Assembly (NCBI GenBank): GCA_013407085.1
Contig: JACCGJ010008551.1
Location: forward strand, 40,099-104,098
Direction of reading: 5' to 3'
Length of the DNA stretch: 64,000 nucleotides
From: Atriophallophorus winterbourni
Lineage: Eukaryota; Platyhelminthes; Trematoda; Plagiorchiida; Microphallidae
In this document: one piece after another, positions 33,070-46,110 of the stretch
How the letters are laid out: each line of letters starts with the position of its first letter
Position numbering within the stretch: position 1 is the first letter of the stretch
Notes under the pieces: generated by a model
Told to the model about the DNA's origin: nothing
The model's input: the letters and a program-made list of their open reading frames with translations, nothing else
The model's database searches: none
Made by a program: the position numbers and the translations under genes

Positions 33070-35840
33070 TGAAGCAATTTCCGACGGTAACTACAAATAA
33101 GAAATGATTTCAAAGCAGAGCTTGGAAAATTCAACAAAGTTCAACGTAGCGCGCAGATTGGAAACTAATATGAGAGTAATCTGGAATGCAACATATAAAC
33201 TTTCCTCGCCAATAGTTCAGCAGAGGTTTTAGTACGCTTCAAATACTATTTATTGACAAATATCGGGAGATAAAAACTTTGCACAAAATCGAGTCACTTA
33301 TTGCAACCCACTTTTGAAGTGGAACATACGAACTCTTTAGGAAGACGATTCCGAGAATAATTTATTTATCTATTACCCTTTTACGGATAAATTACTTACG
33401 AACATTAGACCTGACATTTCGCTTGGCCTGTTTTAATGGGTGGACTCCATTACCCATATTTGGCGCGTAAGCATACATCTTACTTGAATGAACTGTACTA
33501 AATCCTGCATCAATTTGAAGGTTTCAATCAGGTCCCCACGCAGTTGCATTCTTCTCAATGAAAAGAAATACAGACTCAAAAACCGTTTCTAACTGATTGT
33601 ACTTCAGTCATACGAGTAGCTAGGAGCTGAACACATTCAAGTATAGTAATACCATATTCCAAATAATGTGACCATGCTTCAACGCAATACTGGAGAAGTG
33701 ATGTAACGACTGCTTTGGTAAATGGTATGAAAACCTCCGGGACCTTAAAGATATAAGTGATCGAAGGCGAAAATGCTCGCTCCTAATGCGTTGTGCAGCA
33801 GCTGCACATTGATTAATCCATTCAAATCCCGATGAAACCTCTATACATATGTCTCGAACTATCAGCACCCCATTAATCTCAATTATATCAATTGGTCCAG
33901 CAACCTCGAGCTCTTTAACGACTTTAGACAAGAGAGCGCTTTTAGTGACGTTAACTGGTACATGTTATGAAGCAGACCAGTGAATGACCCTATCGATATC
34001 CTCAAGAAGATCCTGTTCATTCAGTGATCCGAGAAACTTGACATCATCCGCAAAATATGGCATGGACGCTTGAGCGACGCTGCCAAGTCATCAATGAAAA
34101 AGGAAAAGTAGAGTTTCGAGTACTCAACTTTGTGGTACTCCGCCAACAACTCTTACTTCCGGAGAATACATACTGCCTGTCTTGACGCGTAATTACTTAT
34201 TGCTTAATAAACTTATTTTCCAGTTCTTCAGAGGAACATCGTTACCCATATAACTAAGTTTGGTTGCAAGCAATCCGTGGTTTACCGAATCAAAGGCCTT
34301 ACGAAAGCCCAAGTTAAAGCTTCAACATTTGGCCACTTTGTTACCTCATTTAAAACACACAAGATGTTTGTTAGGCACGACTTTTCTTTAAGGAAGCCAT
34401 GCTAAACAGAGTTCAGCGACGATCAATCAACTAGATGGCGACAGATATGATCTCTATTAAGTCTTTACAGGAATTTACAAGGATGCTAGCGAGACTCACA
34501 GGTCAGCGATGATTGCCACATTTATGTATTGGAATCACATATGTCGGTTTTCCGATACTCGGAATTAAGCCATTCTGCAATAAATCGTAAAAAAAAATTA
34601 TCTGTGGGTTTTGCTAGCATTGACGCCAGATTCTTTATAATTTAAAGCTGAATACAGTCTGGGGTAGCATATTCATGTGCATTAGTCGCTGCAAGATCAC
34701 ATTTAACTTCATTATCAGTGAAGTATAAATCCTCGAACGAAGTAACGCTATCCAACCTAATGATGAATGGCAATTTAAGCAGATCTATTTGGCAACCAAG
34801 CCTCTGAAAATACGAGAAATATTTTGAAAAAGTCCGAAACCTTTTCGAAATTTGAGAATATTTGGGGTCCGTGATCCTGCTGATGGTTATTAATCAAATC
34901 GCGCGGTTTGTCTTCGGATAAGGTATAACTAGAGTAATGCTTCGGACACTGTTTTATATTGCGTGCCAAACCACATTCAATGTCACGTTTTTCCTTGCGT
35001 TGAATTCTCCCAGCCTTATTCCTGACCATTTTATACCTTGTCCAGGACCGTTGATTCTGAGAAGCTTTGTAAGTTTTCCAGGCACGGTCCTGGATTATAA
35101 TAACCCGTCGCACCGCAGGTGTCCAACCATGAGACTTGTTGCGTCGTTTGACGTACACCAACGGAGCAAACCTATCTTGCAAGGTAGACAGACAGTGGTG
35201 AATAAGCTCCCAGTTTGCTGCTATATCATTATTTGCATAGTGAAACAATATCTTTTTAGCTTCCTCTGAGACAACGTTCCAGTATACACGATTGAGGTAG
35301 GAGGTTTGTCATACCTGAGTACTAGTTGGAACTCTGTGGGCTCATTCATATGTTGTCTCATGGCATGTATGTGAGTCCATTAAATGCAATTGTCAGACAT
35401 CTTATCAGATGAACTGCCGTGGTTCGGCCAAGATATATGTGGTTTGTTAAAATCCCAAACTATGATAACCTGGGACCCAAGCGTGCCCAGCGAACCGAGA
35501 TAGTCATGTAAATTATGCGAGTCCAGCTATTCTGCTTAAGGGCATATATAAGAACAGGCTTTTACTAAATTGCTAGTAACACTGAATGAAACAGGAGGTA
35601 AATTGGACGATGTGTGTGCTAAGCCTAACGCACTATTCTGAAGTTCTAGGACCTAGCCTGAGAAAGATAGCAACACTACCACCCTTGAGTGCACCTGGCC
35701 TATGTCTGACACACCTATTAACTGCTAAAAATTGCGTCAGGAATATGATCAGTTACAAATAGCTAGGTTTCGGTCAGTACTTTACATGCAGTCGTGACTC
35801 ATGCGCTATGCTTGCGAGTTCATCCCAGTTATTCCGGAAA
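33070..35840 (-). mobile_element. CR1-like LINE, endonuclease end and RT
   Basis: The frame 34775-35248 reads MFHYANNDIAANWELIHHCL, RRNKSHGWTPAVRRV and TRYKMVRNKAGR, the linker between endonuclease and RT. RT pieces follow leftward, including HGFLKEKSCLTNIL near 34390. The C-terminus (LRGDLIETFKLMQ) is near 33520. It is full of stops. Confidence 0.6.
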
Positions 35841-35849
35841 CTATATGAA

Positions 35850-36070
35850 TTTCCGTAAAGCACTGGACTGTAAATGGCTGATAGGCCAATGAAGCTTCTA
35901 GAATTTTTGTCGATACAACGAATTTAAGGGGCATCCACCACTGTCAAAGTTGTTTGTTTGATCTTTGGTATCCTCGTCCTATGCGACAGGCGATGATACG
36001 TCAGGAGCTATCCAAACCCTCTTTGGGTGCACAGGTTTATGTAGCTGCAACTTGAAATAGACGGAAAGGA
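35850..36070 (+). repeat. Repeat S copy
   Basis: It has ctggactgtaaatggctgat, aggccaatgaagcttc, ccaccactgtcaaagttg and ggtatcctcgtcctatg, in parallel with 28840-29100. Confidence 0.4.
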
Positions 36071-37102
36071 TAACTATTCATCAAGCTGGTGAGTAGTTGC
36101 AAAGGTAGAATTTGTCCGTACATTAAATATGTACTGTTTCATTTTTGTTTTTTCCAACTGTAGTAAATGTGTATAAACATGTAAATGAAAAACATGCCAC
36201 GAGGCATCAAAAGACCTGTTGAATGCGCATGTCAAATTGCAAGTGTTTAGATCCTCATACAGCTTATTCAGGAAACTTACAACATTTTCACTGAAAAATA
36301 TTTATAGATAAAAGTGTATACAACTGAACCTCGATCCGTTAGGGTTTCGCAGACTCAAGCATAATCTCATCTTATTCTTTAGAATACTCTCATCTGATAA
36401 TATAGAATTGAGTTCGAATCTTCATGTTCAGCATGATTTCAAGCATCAATTAAGAAACAGTGGAAAACAATTAAATTAACAAGGTTTCGAACTAAATTAA
36501 GGAATAATTTCTACTTGACTAAATTTACTAAAATGTAGAATCTTTTTCCAGAATATATAAGAGTCAGCTCCTCTTTACTCGATCTTCTTAACTTAAATGT
36601 TCTATCTGATAATTTATATAATATTGGCATTCTTGGGTATTGGTCTTAAATTAATTTTCATAACTTTCGAAAGTACACTCTCTCGCATTCGAGTATTTAC
36701 CTCGCAGCCTAACTTATCAACCCGCGTTCAAACAAAACTGGCCCGTAGTAGACCTCAACCCAGTGGAATCAATTCCTTTTCCTAGCGGAAAAAACAATTC
36801 ATATTCAGGATAAACAAATTTATTTTGAAAAATCAAAATGAAAAGTATCGGATAATCAACAACACATAACTTCACGCACCCCGGATGAACATTCCTTGGT
36901 AAAATTCAGTGCTCTCAGTAACATTTAATGATTTTTCTTTCTCGCAATGCCAGTGTTTTTTGTATAATATCAGATCTCTTACTAATTACCTGGAAGTAAT
37001 TTGTAAATGCTGTTTACCTTTATTTTATTTAACGTAGAATTCCGCTGCAGATGTGACGTTCAAATTATTGATAATGAGTAGAATGCTTTGGATTTCCAAG
37101 AA

Positions 37103-37105
<3 letters not shown>

Positions 37106-37136
<31 letters not shown>

Positions 37137-37141
37137 TTTTT
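37106..37141. repeat. (ATTT)n microsatellite
   Basis: About eight to nine tandem units of four bases. Apart from this, 36070-37150 is AT-rich with no coding signal that I can see. Confidence 0.85.
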
Positions 37142-37539
37142 GACCAATTCGAAACCGGTGACCAGATTGTTTCGAAAGTGTGCTTGAAATCACCCGCTAC
37201 TTCCAGTACTGTTTCGCAGGAACCACAGCGGTATGTACCGTGAATGTGAGACGAAAGAATTCTCATGACCTAAAGGTGAGAGAGTTCAGGTATGTTGCAT
37301 TTCCAATCGATTGTCAAGACAATGGTCAGTCAGTCGATGTGAACACAAAAGAAAATGTTAGACAAGAAAAATGGGGAAGCTCTGGAAAGAGCGCCTGCCA
37401 ACATTCGTCCACCTCATTTTTGAACGTATCTACTAAAACTTCTGAGTCTAGTTTTTCGGGCATCAAGATCCACGCGTTTACTACATGGATGCTAAATAAT
37501 TGCTTTTAGATTTTGTATGCTGCATACATAGCTTTAGTC

Positions 37540-38500
37540 TGTGCCCTGGAGTTTCAACCTAACGAGAGAACCAAACAAGTCATCCAATATGAGAAAACCT
37601 AATCCCTTGACAGCATTGAAGGTTACTATGCGATCGCCTTTTAGCAGCCTTATCAAATGTGAGGGAAGCTTTAACGGTAATTGTTGATTTTCATGATGAG
37701 TGATTGAAGCATGCCAAACCCTCGATTATGCGAGTCTCGAGATTCTGTACCCTTTCTAGCTGTGTCCTTTTGGTAATCAGGCCTTCAAATCTGAAAGTAG
37801 TACTTCAGGAGCGACCTTACTATTGCCCGTTACATGGGTAAAGTACCTCAGAATATTTTGGATGTGAGGGATGAGAGCAATCGACAATATTTCTCCGGCC
37901 CTTTGAGCCAGAGCAGCACATTGGTTGTCCCAATGCGGGCACAGTGATTCCCAAGTCCTTAGTAGATTTTATCCTACGTATGGAACGATGGCGTAGAGAA
38001 ACCCGTGCTACCTGCCAGGGTAGAGAGAAATTGACACATCTCTAATTCAAGAGAAAGGTTTATTCATCAGCCCATTTTGCTACATTTTAAGACATTTATC
38101 AGATCGAAGATATCATACCTACCGACATTTTACACGTTAATAGCAAACATATAACAGGGGAAACGCAACGGGTTAGCTCGATCATCATTGAAGATGAAAA
38201 ACAGTAACGGTCTCAAGACTGAGCCCCTGGGAACCCCAATTGTAATATGCGCAGATGCGGAGTATGTATCACCAACCCTGATGGTAAAGCAACAGTCACT
38301 AAGAAAAGAGCAGATCTAGCCTGTTAGGCCCCTGACACTCTCATGGCAGAGAGTTTGAAAAGCAGGAGCCTGTGCTATTCCATCATCGGTTATCTTATTC
38401 AAGTCGTTTAAAGAGCGCTAATAGTTAGTCAGACATGATCTACTTTTCAGGAATCCGTGTTGTGCGGTATTTATTAAAGAATGTTTGATAATGTATTTAT
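37540..38500 (-). mobile_element. CR1-like LINE, RT C-terminal half
   Basis: The minus strand reads broken RT: a match to QHGFLKS around 38450, GPNRLDLLFS near 38310, WGSQGLSLETVTVF near 38220 and a C-terminal HLIRLLKGDRIVTFN near 37640. No long frame survives. Confidence 0.5.
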
Positions 38501-38549
38501 GTGCATTCATGACCTAAAGCTTATAGCATAACATCTTCGAATTTAACGG

Positions 38550-40905
38550 AACTTGAAGATTCATTATGGATAGAACAACCTATCCTAGATCTTTTAAAAG
38601 GTTGCATCTAATACCCACCAGGTTGAACTTCATTTAATATAACTGAAGCTTTTATCGAAGCATTTTTACACCATTCATACCATAAACCTATAGCCAGTGA
38701 CATCAGCGTGACTAATTTAAACTGGCACGAACGAAGTCAAGTTAGCTCTCATACAAATTTTATGAAATCGCTTGACTTACCAGGTTACAAACGATTTATT
38801 GATAGACCGACTAGAAAGAGCAACCTTTTGGACTTGATCTTCACTTTGAATATAGATCCAACAAACTTACTAATATTACCTTCCTTCTTTAATGGGGACC
38901 ATAAAATATTATATTTCCATCTACTATCCACTTACAAACCTTACAATGAAGTCAAGACACTTTACCATTACATAGATTAGAACCTACTTTGAACACATAT
39001 AAAGATAGAACATTGGTCTCATTTCTTCCTTTCAAATGACTTTCCAACTATATCTTCAACATTTCATCCGAAAATTATAGGTTTAGTTGACAGAGCTAGC
39101 AGTCCTAAAAAGCGCATAAAACAAACTAGGATAGAAAAAATGGAATAAAATGATAAGAAGAATAAAATAAAAGAATAAAATAAAAGAATGGTCTACAGTT
39201 GCAACAAACAATGATGATATATTCGCTCGTTTACGTTTCTCTGAACTATTAATTGACCACAAGCTTATTCTAGACCATACATTGAAAGTATCAGAAAATA
39301 GAGCACGGAACAGTTGTAATAAGGTAAAATCACTAAGTAGACTATTTAAATCACGATCAGTAAAATCCACCAGCAAAATAGATTTTATTATTCAGGATCG
39401 AACTTATAATTCTGCAGAAATAAGAAAAACAGACCCGAATACAATCTGTGAAGAATTTCTTATATATCTTAATACCACATACAATACTTCTATCTGTAAA
39501 GATATCACTTGAACATTTCAGACACCTAGTGTATTAAACACAATATGCATAAATCTAAATGACATAAATCAAGTCTGCAAGCAAACTAAGTTGAGTCTCA
39601 AGCCAGACATAACAGGCACTCCACCTGCCATTTGCAGAATGGGTAGCGACGATTTCAAACTTCTTCTACTGAACTTATTTAACACTTCAATCGAATCTGG
39701 AATCTTCTATTTAGTATTTAAGGACTCTGTCGCTCGAAGCGCATGGTATCAAATTATCGCCCAATTAACCGCACAGCAATTCTATCTAGATTACTTGAAA
39801 AAATAGTAAAAAAATCTATCTTGAATCACTTATCTCCAAGTTTCTTCTCTAGTGCTCAACGTGGCTTCATTAATAAAACATTTTGCACTACATGCCAGCT
39901 TGAATACCTTGACTATATTACTACATCGATTGAGTAAGTTTCGTAATTGTCTTCCTAGACACAACTAAAGCATTTGATACTGTTACTCATAAGTTGTTAT
40001 TATCGAAACTTGAATGATATGGCATCGGTGGTAATTTTCTTTCCTAGCTTACTTCTATTCTTACGGATCGCAATTATTCTGTTGAAGTCAATGGCCAGAA
40101 ATCTCGCCGCCTGCCTATTCCCAGTGGGGTGATTCAAGGTAGCGTATTAGACCCCTTACTGTTTTTATATATATAAATGACATACATAACGTCATTTCAA
40201 ATATTAAACTGTTCTTATTCGCTGATGACATGGAGGACATTATCACTTTCCCAGCTAATCAAGCACAAACTTATATAGCTCGACTAAACAATGATATAGC
40301 TGCACTTGCAGATTGGGCGACAAATAATGGTCTTACATTCTCAACAGTAAAATCAATTTTTATACCTGTAAGATGCACGATACAAGATAACTCAATTGTT
40401 TTTAACAATAAGGCAATCCAAATAATAGACAACAAGCGTGATTTAGGAGTTCGATATTTTGCATCACTCACTTTCGATGAACAGATACGCCATCTTATTA
40501 CTAAAGCCAAGCAAAGTATGAACATTATACAGAGATCTATAATTCAACCTCATTGTAAAATAGAAATATATAAATTATTCACCATTCCTCTTCTAGACTA
40601 TTGTAACCTAATATATAGCAATATAAATAAATCTGATGACATCGTTTTAAAAAAATACAACGTACTTTCTCGAAATTCATCATCGGTTATAACACCAAAC
40701 AATCATATAGAGAAAGATGTAGGCAACTGAACCTCGATCCCTTTTGGCATGGAAATGCAGTCAGTTCAGAATATCGTTCGCGATCCATGGGGCATAAGAG
40801 ATTTGGTACTCCTAGTTTATCTCGTGGTGATGAAAATCAACGAGGTTTACAGCACGTGGTGTTGTGAAGTATTAACTTTTTTAACCACAAATTCTTGAAT
40901 CTTGA
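38550..40905 (+). mobile_element. AT-rich CR1/Jockey-like LINE with (TTGAATC)n tail
   Basis: The endonuclease end (SLDLPGYKRFIDRPTRKSNL, LDLIFTLN) is at 38708-38980. RT is at 39591-40730: NYRPINRTAILSRLLEKIV, SAQRGFINKTFCTTCQLEYL, RLPIPSGVIQGSVLDPLLF, LFLFADDMED (FADD intact, about 40215) and YFASLTFDEQIRHLI. The 3' end has cttgaatcttgaatcttgac at 40895-40912. GC content is visibly lower than the other CR1-like copies. Several stops and frameshifts are present. Confidence 0.72.
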
Positions 40906-40914
40906 ATCTTGACC

Positions 40915-41790
40915 AGAATAGAATAAAGCTGTGCCTGTAAAATAGGGTGTTCTTCCAAATTAGTATTCGGACTACGGTAGACACAGCTTACCAATATATG
41001 CGTGCATCCAGAGATGACTAAGATGAACACTATCTGCATGTCATCGTAGAAGGAAAAAGACATTCGTTAAAAGGAATATTGAGATTAATAAGGAGCGATG
41101 CCCCACCAGTAAACTTACCAGGCGGTCGATCGAATCTTATAAATATATAGATATTTTCTATTTTTGGGTATCCGAGGCATGCCTAGCATGATCGATAATT
41201 ACCAAAATGTTTGTACAATCAAATGGTAGTACATATAATCATGAATACATTTTAAATGTTATTGCTGCAGATGAATATTTCGTTCAATAAAAATAAACAG
41301 TATTTATTCAAAGCTTCCAGATAATCGGTAAATGATCCGTTATCGAACCAGAAAAATTCTTGCATCGAGATAAAGCATCAAAGAATGTTCTGGAGAGCAC
41401 TAAAGTCCAACGTACAGTGGCGCAAAACCTGTCAGCTATGGCGGCCAATATATGGACATCATGATATAACCATGATTCCGTGACACCCAAAATTTTGAAA
41501 TGGGTGTGGTTAACTCTACCGAGGTGTTCGATCTATTTATTTCTAATCATACAAGCGTTTGTAAAGAGCACAAGAACAGTATTATATGAGGCTGAACTCA
41601 CGGGGATAGGGCTTGTTAAGAGCTCTTTGTCCTTGGGTGTAGCACCTGAGGCGGTTTTCTGTTTTTTTGAAAAAGTCATACATCAGAAGATGCAACGTTC
41701 GTTTTTTGGACGGATGTGCATGGTCGATGAAATCAAAAATGGAGGAAACACGCTAATTATAGCCGCGTTCAAACAGAATTCAAACCCGGT
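40915..41790 (-). mobile_element. CR1-like LINE, endonuclease fragment only
   Basis: The minus strand has LVLFTNACMIRNK near 41570, VTESWLYHDVHILAAIADRF near 41450 and CTHILVSCVYRSPNTNLEEH near 41000. A block at 41150-41230 (aggcatgcctagcatg, aatgtttgtacaatc) resembles 31310-31375. It abuts the tail of the AT-rich LINE. Confidence 0.55.
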
Positions 41791-41804
41791 GTTCGTTTTC
41801 TATG

Positions 41805-42090
41805 CACCCGTTTCGTTCAGTTTGCACGGAACAGTAAGTGACTAAGAAGTTAATCGAGTGTACAAAATTTCTTTCGATGGAAAGCGGCAGACAAGCGCCT
41901 GCTACTACCGAAACGTGTTTTTTTCATTTGTTAATTTCGAAACTTAGACTAGCTGGATGCCAATTGATTTTCCGGACTGATTTAAGGAGCACCCCTTATA
42001 ACCGATGCTGAAAAATAAGAAGCGGTTTCTCTTCAACAGCACGGTGATAGGTACGTTGAAGAAAAATCTTTTTTGGAAAACAAAACTTTA
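41805..42090 (+). repeat. Repeat S copy
   Basis: It has cagtttgcacggaacagtaa, taatcgagtgtacaaaattt, ccggactgatttaaggagc and cagcacggtgataggt, matching the left arm at 25640-25945. Confidence 0.45.
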
Positions 42091-42184
42091 TCATTTACTC
42101 ACTTTGCGGAATAAATCTAGTGAATGTGATCTACCTACTCTTGTATAACAATTAGGGGAGTATTCAGGAAATAATTTAGCTCAG

Positions 42185-44430
42185 TTGTGGTCTAGATTAA
42201 TATTGAAACTTGCGAATGGAGCTGAAGCATATTAAGTCTGCTAGAAGATTGTTTCATAAGTTTACCAACAACACTGAAAAAGTGCTTCTTAGAGTCTAGC
42301 CGACATACGTATTTAGCTAGTTTAAATGAATGACCGTGGGTGTCCAGCTTAGGATTTAGGGTAAAGAAATTGGTTATTAGGACGCAAATTAACTCAGGGC
42401 TAAGTTATCTACCCTGCGAAACACACCATTCCGAGCAAGAAATTGATGTGTACTGCAAACATATTCGAAAACATGCACTGAATTGTCACTAAGACCCAGC
42501 GGAGCCTGGAATCCGATCGCTTCAACAGATTGTTCTTCCGATGTTAACACCAAATCCATGATGGATGGCCGGTCAGAACCTCTTCTCCGAGTGCGTTCGT
42601 GAACATGGTTGTATAAAGAGACTGAATCTAGTACCTCTCTGAATCGGTATTCTCGCGTTTGTGGCGAGTGATCGTCCTGAGATAAATGATGGACAGATTA
42701 AAATCACACATAATAAGTGTCGTTGCTTGCTGTGTGCGAGTCAACCGCTGAAGCACTTGAATCAATCTTTCGTTGTACGATTCCGTAGATGAAAGGGACC
42801 GGTAGACCACATCAATCGCGTAAACTTCACCATATATCAGCGTTAAAGAACACCAAATTGTATCCTTGAGGGTGAATTCTGTGTTGTCTATTGGACGGCA
42901 CTGAAGGCGATTATGATAATAAAGAGCAACGCCGCGACCAATTCTCTCTCGATCATTCCTAATCAAATTCATATTTGGAATTAATACCTCTGTTTCAATC
43001 AATTGGGAAGAATACCTTGTTTCTGTAATGGCGATAATGTCAGGTGAGTAGCGTGAACATATCTCGGTTAACTCAGCTGATTTGTTCATAAGGCTTTGCG
43101 CATTTTGTATATAAACATCTTATAATGTTTGTGGTGTTCAAATCATGAAAATTTATCAAAGGTCCGGTTAGAGTCGGAATGCTTAAGTTTTTTTGGAGCT
43201 ACCGCATGACATTCAGCTGAACCTCATCACTAGGCGTTTATGGGTCGGTACTATCCGTTTGCTTGCTTACGGCTATTACCCTGAGCAAGCTCAACTTGAC
43301 GTTTTGGTGTAGGTTTTTTCTATTAGCTATCCGATCACGTTTGATAGTATCGGTCATTTCGGTCGTGAAGAGGGTTAGCTTTAAAGGACTAGGACCTTGC
43401 CCTATATAGTTGGCAGACCGCGGTATCCTAAAAGCATCCACAAATATGGCATTTTTAATACCAATTGTTTCGGCTAGATATTTCCACTGTTTGTGATCGA
43501 GCTCAGACATTTCCCGAGAAGTTACGTTAGCAGCATTTTCCGGAACACCTAGAATTACAATACTTCTTGGATTACTTTCTTCTCGAGATTTCCGCTACGA
43601 CTTTGGCTCCCACCATGGTAGGTCTGCGTGGGTACGACATGTAGTCTCTTGAACACCTCTAAAAAGGTAAGCATTTAAAAATATGTTTTCCACGTCCTCT
43701 GCAGATTTCAGCGTTATTATTTATAGGCGAGGATCATCCTTGTGAGGAGAATTCAGGTGGCGGTTCAGCCGAACTATTGATGACCAATCTTATTTGATTA
43801 CAAAGTTTATACCACTCAACTAATTCATGTTTTTGCTTAGCTTCGAACAGCGTTTCCCGTGACTTGGTCACGTTTGTATATACAACACTAAGGTTTATAC
43901 CTGCGGCTTTTGGTTTATAATTTGAGTCTGTCTTTTTAGAACTGGTTTTACTGAGTCCCTTCTTGTTTCCGTTCAGTTAGGGAGTCACTGATCCCAGCGA
44001 ACAATTACAAGTTTTAGTAACCACCTGCGCAGTTATCTGGGAAAATGTTGGCCTGTCCGAGTATGATAGATTTTCTATCTGCTCTTCGGTAGTAACCTCT
44101 AAATCGGGCAACAATGGTGACGTTATGACGTTTTTTAACATTTCCTTCAGCTTTTGTATACTGGATTCCTGTCCATTTCATACTCAAGGGTTTTCGCATC
44201 CGTGGATGACGCTTTTGGTTTGGCCTTGCAAACCAGACAAACATGACAAACACCGGGACAATTACCTCCATTAATAATCCATACCAAATCCGAGGTCGCA
44301 TTTTGCTTTCACTTTCAACAAACAAGCGTAACACGTGACAGACCTCGCCTTAGGCTTACCGACTTTTGGCAAACCGTACACATGCAGCCCGGTGCGCTTT
44401 GTTTTCTTTTCGGGGTCATCCGGTCAGGGT
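42185..44430 (-). mobile_element. CR1-like LINE with ORF1 and endonuclease but RT deleted
   Basis: ORF1 begins at ATG 44425-44423 (MTPKRKQSAPGCMCTVCQK) and has a Cys/His cluster CPGVCHVCLVCKAKPKASST (44230-44290), PHD-finger-like. ORF1 ends with VDAFRIPRSANYIGQGPSPL (43238-43510). Endonuclease at 42628-43089 reads RYSPDIIAITETRYSSQ, RNDRERIGRGVALYYHNRLQ and MCDFNLS. At about 42400 the sequence jumps to the C-terminal end (GHSFKLAKYVCRLDSKKHFF), so the RT core is gone. Confidence 0.68.
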
Positions 44431-44879
44431 TCAATTGTGTCTGCACAATCAGTGGTTCTGTCGAGCGATTGATGTGGTTGTTGAATATATAACCAGTCGA
44501 TGGCGAAGAATAATATCTTTCCGATTACGCTAATCTCTTTGAGGACTTGAAGGAATTAACAGGGTTGCACGCGTAGATCTAATATTGGAAAATCACGAGA
44601 AATCCGAATTCGCTCGTATTATTGTAGACTAAATTTGGTCATTCTCAAATCGGTCGACAGGTCAGCAATATGAATATCTAATTCCGTCGCATGGTGTGAG
44701 CTGGTATTTCTGATGTTTAGATTCATGTGTGCTTGATTTTTGCATCTTATCACCGTTGGAATGTTGATGGTTTAATTTTTTTAAATATTTCTTAATAGAC
44801 TGAGAATTGGAAAAGCATTTTTGGTTAAATGTTTGTGATGTTCATAAGGGTTTGGTATTGCTAATTGCCAAACATTTCG

Positions 44880-46110
44880 AAGATATTTTAACGGAATTTA
44901 CTGCAAGTTCATGCGTTTAAAGTTTGTTCTTCTAACTAACATAAAATGCCTCTACATCAACGCACAATCTCGGGGAACCAAATTCGATGAACTGTGTGCA
45001 GGTTTTCTGAGACGTTCACCAGACATCATCGCCGTAACGGCAACGAGGTTACAGACTCACCAAACAAATAGTAATCTAGAATTACCCGGAATGTCACTTA
45101 TTCGCCATGGTCGTGAAACAAGAGCTTGATTAGCTTTGTATTATAGCCAAAACCTTCTGTGACGTGAGATTGATAATCCAGACATCGTGGTACGGGATTT
45201 TCTGGTGCTCAGTGCGATTAGCTAACGGCGAAGACTGTATTCTGGGAGTAGTATATCGCCCACCGTCTGCACAGGGAACTTACAATCTAGCCCTACTCTA
45301 CAGAATTCGCATGGTTACTTCCAGATTCACTTGTGGATTTTCAATCATGGGTGGCTTCAGTTTACCGAATCTGCAGAGCAGTACCACTTACCCCAACACT
45401 CCCTCGAAAAGCCATTCAATAAGCTGTTAGACAATATTCCTCTTATTAATCACATTGCATGTAATACCCGATACCGTATAACCGATGTACCTTCACTCTA
45501 GGATCTTGTTCTAACAAGAACAATGAACACGATATTGATAGCGTTGCTTACAAAAGTCCACTGGGACTAATTGATCACGTTGTCATCCAGTTTGACTATC
45601 TGTTTGAAGCTGTAAGAACAAATGATGCCCGTAAAACAGTTAGACGGATCAACATTATGGCTTTCAATGATGCTCATACAAACGCGATTGACTACCAACC
45701 GGAAATCAGCAACGTACACGAGTTTAGGATATGGCTAATATCTAATCTCAAGAATTCAATAGAAGTGAGCTCCGAATTTGTCCTGAGGAACTCCAGAAAA
45801 AACCTCGAATTTAAAATAAGATGCCGAACTTATAAGTGACTAAAGGCACGAAACACTGCTTGGCGACACCATCGGAAAAACCCATCATTCGAGACCTGGG
45901 AAACATCCCGTTTACTGCGGAACAAAGTAAACAAATTTCTCATCTAAAACAAGTTGTACTCTCAAGAACAGTTATCCCGAATGATGGAGCTCAAGCCAAA
46001 ATACTTTATCGTACGGTTAACGATCAAGCTAAAGTGAAACCTGGAGTTGCATCCATGAACACGTCAGCTGGAACAACAACAACTGCAGCAGAAACTGCTG
46101 AAGCTTTAGC
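44880..46110 (+). mobile_element. CR1-like LINE, left half (endonuclease), interrupted by an SR2-like LINE
   Basis: Endonuclease starts with KCLYINAQSRGTKFDELCAG, RRSPDIIAVTATR (44940) and has CILGVVYRPPSAQGTYN at about 45235. The linker to RT ends ILYRTVNDQAKVKPGV (46010). Coding then changes abruptly to GC-rich sequence at about 46110. The matching right half resumes at 49850. Confidence 0.68.

Noticed and set aside
41480..41845. 121-codon open frame on the plus strand
   Set aside because: The opposite strand encodes CR1 endonuclease remains (TNACMIRNK, VTESWLYHD); the plus frame is a shadow.
44014..44334. 106-codon minus frame with a membrane-like stretch
   Set aside because: It is out of frame with the Cys/His-rich ORF1 encoded on the same strand; hydrophobicity is a by-product.
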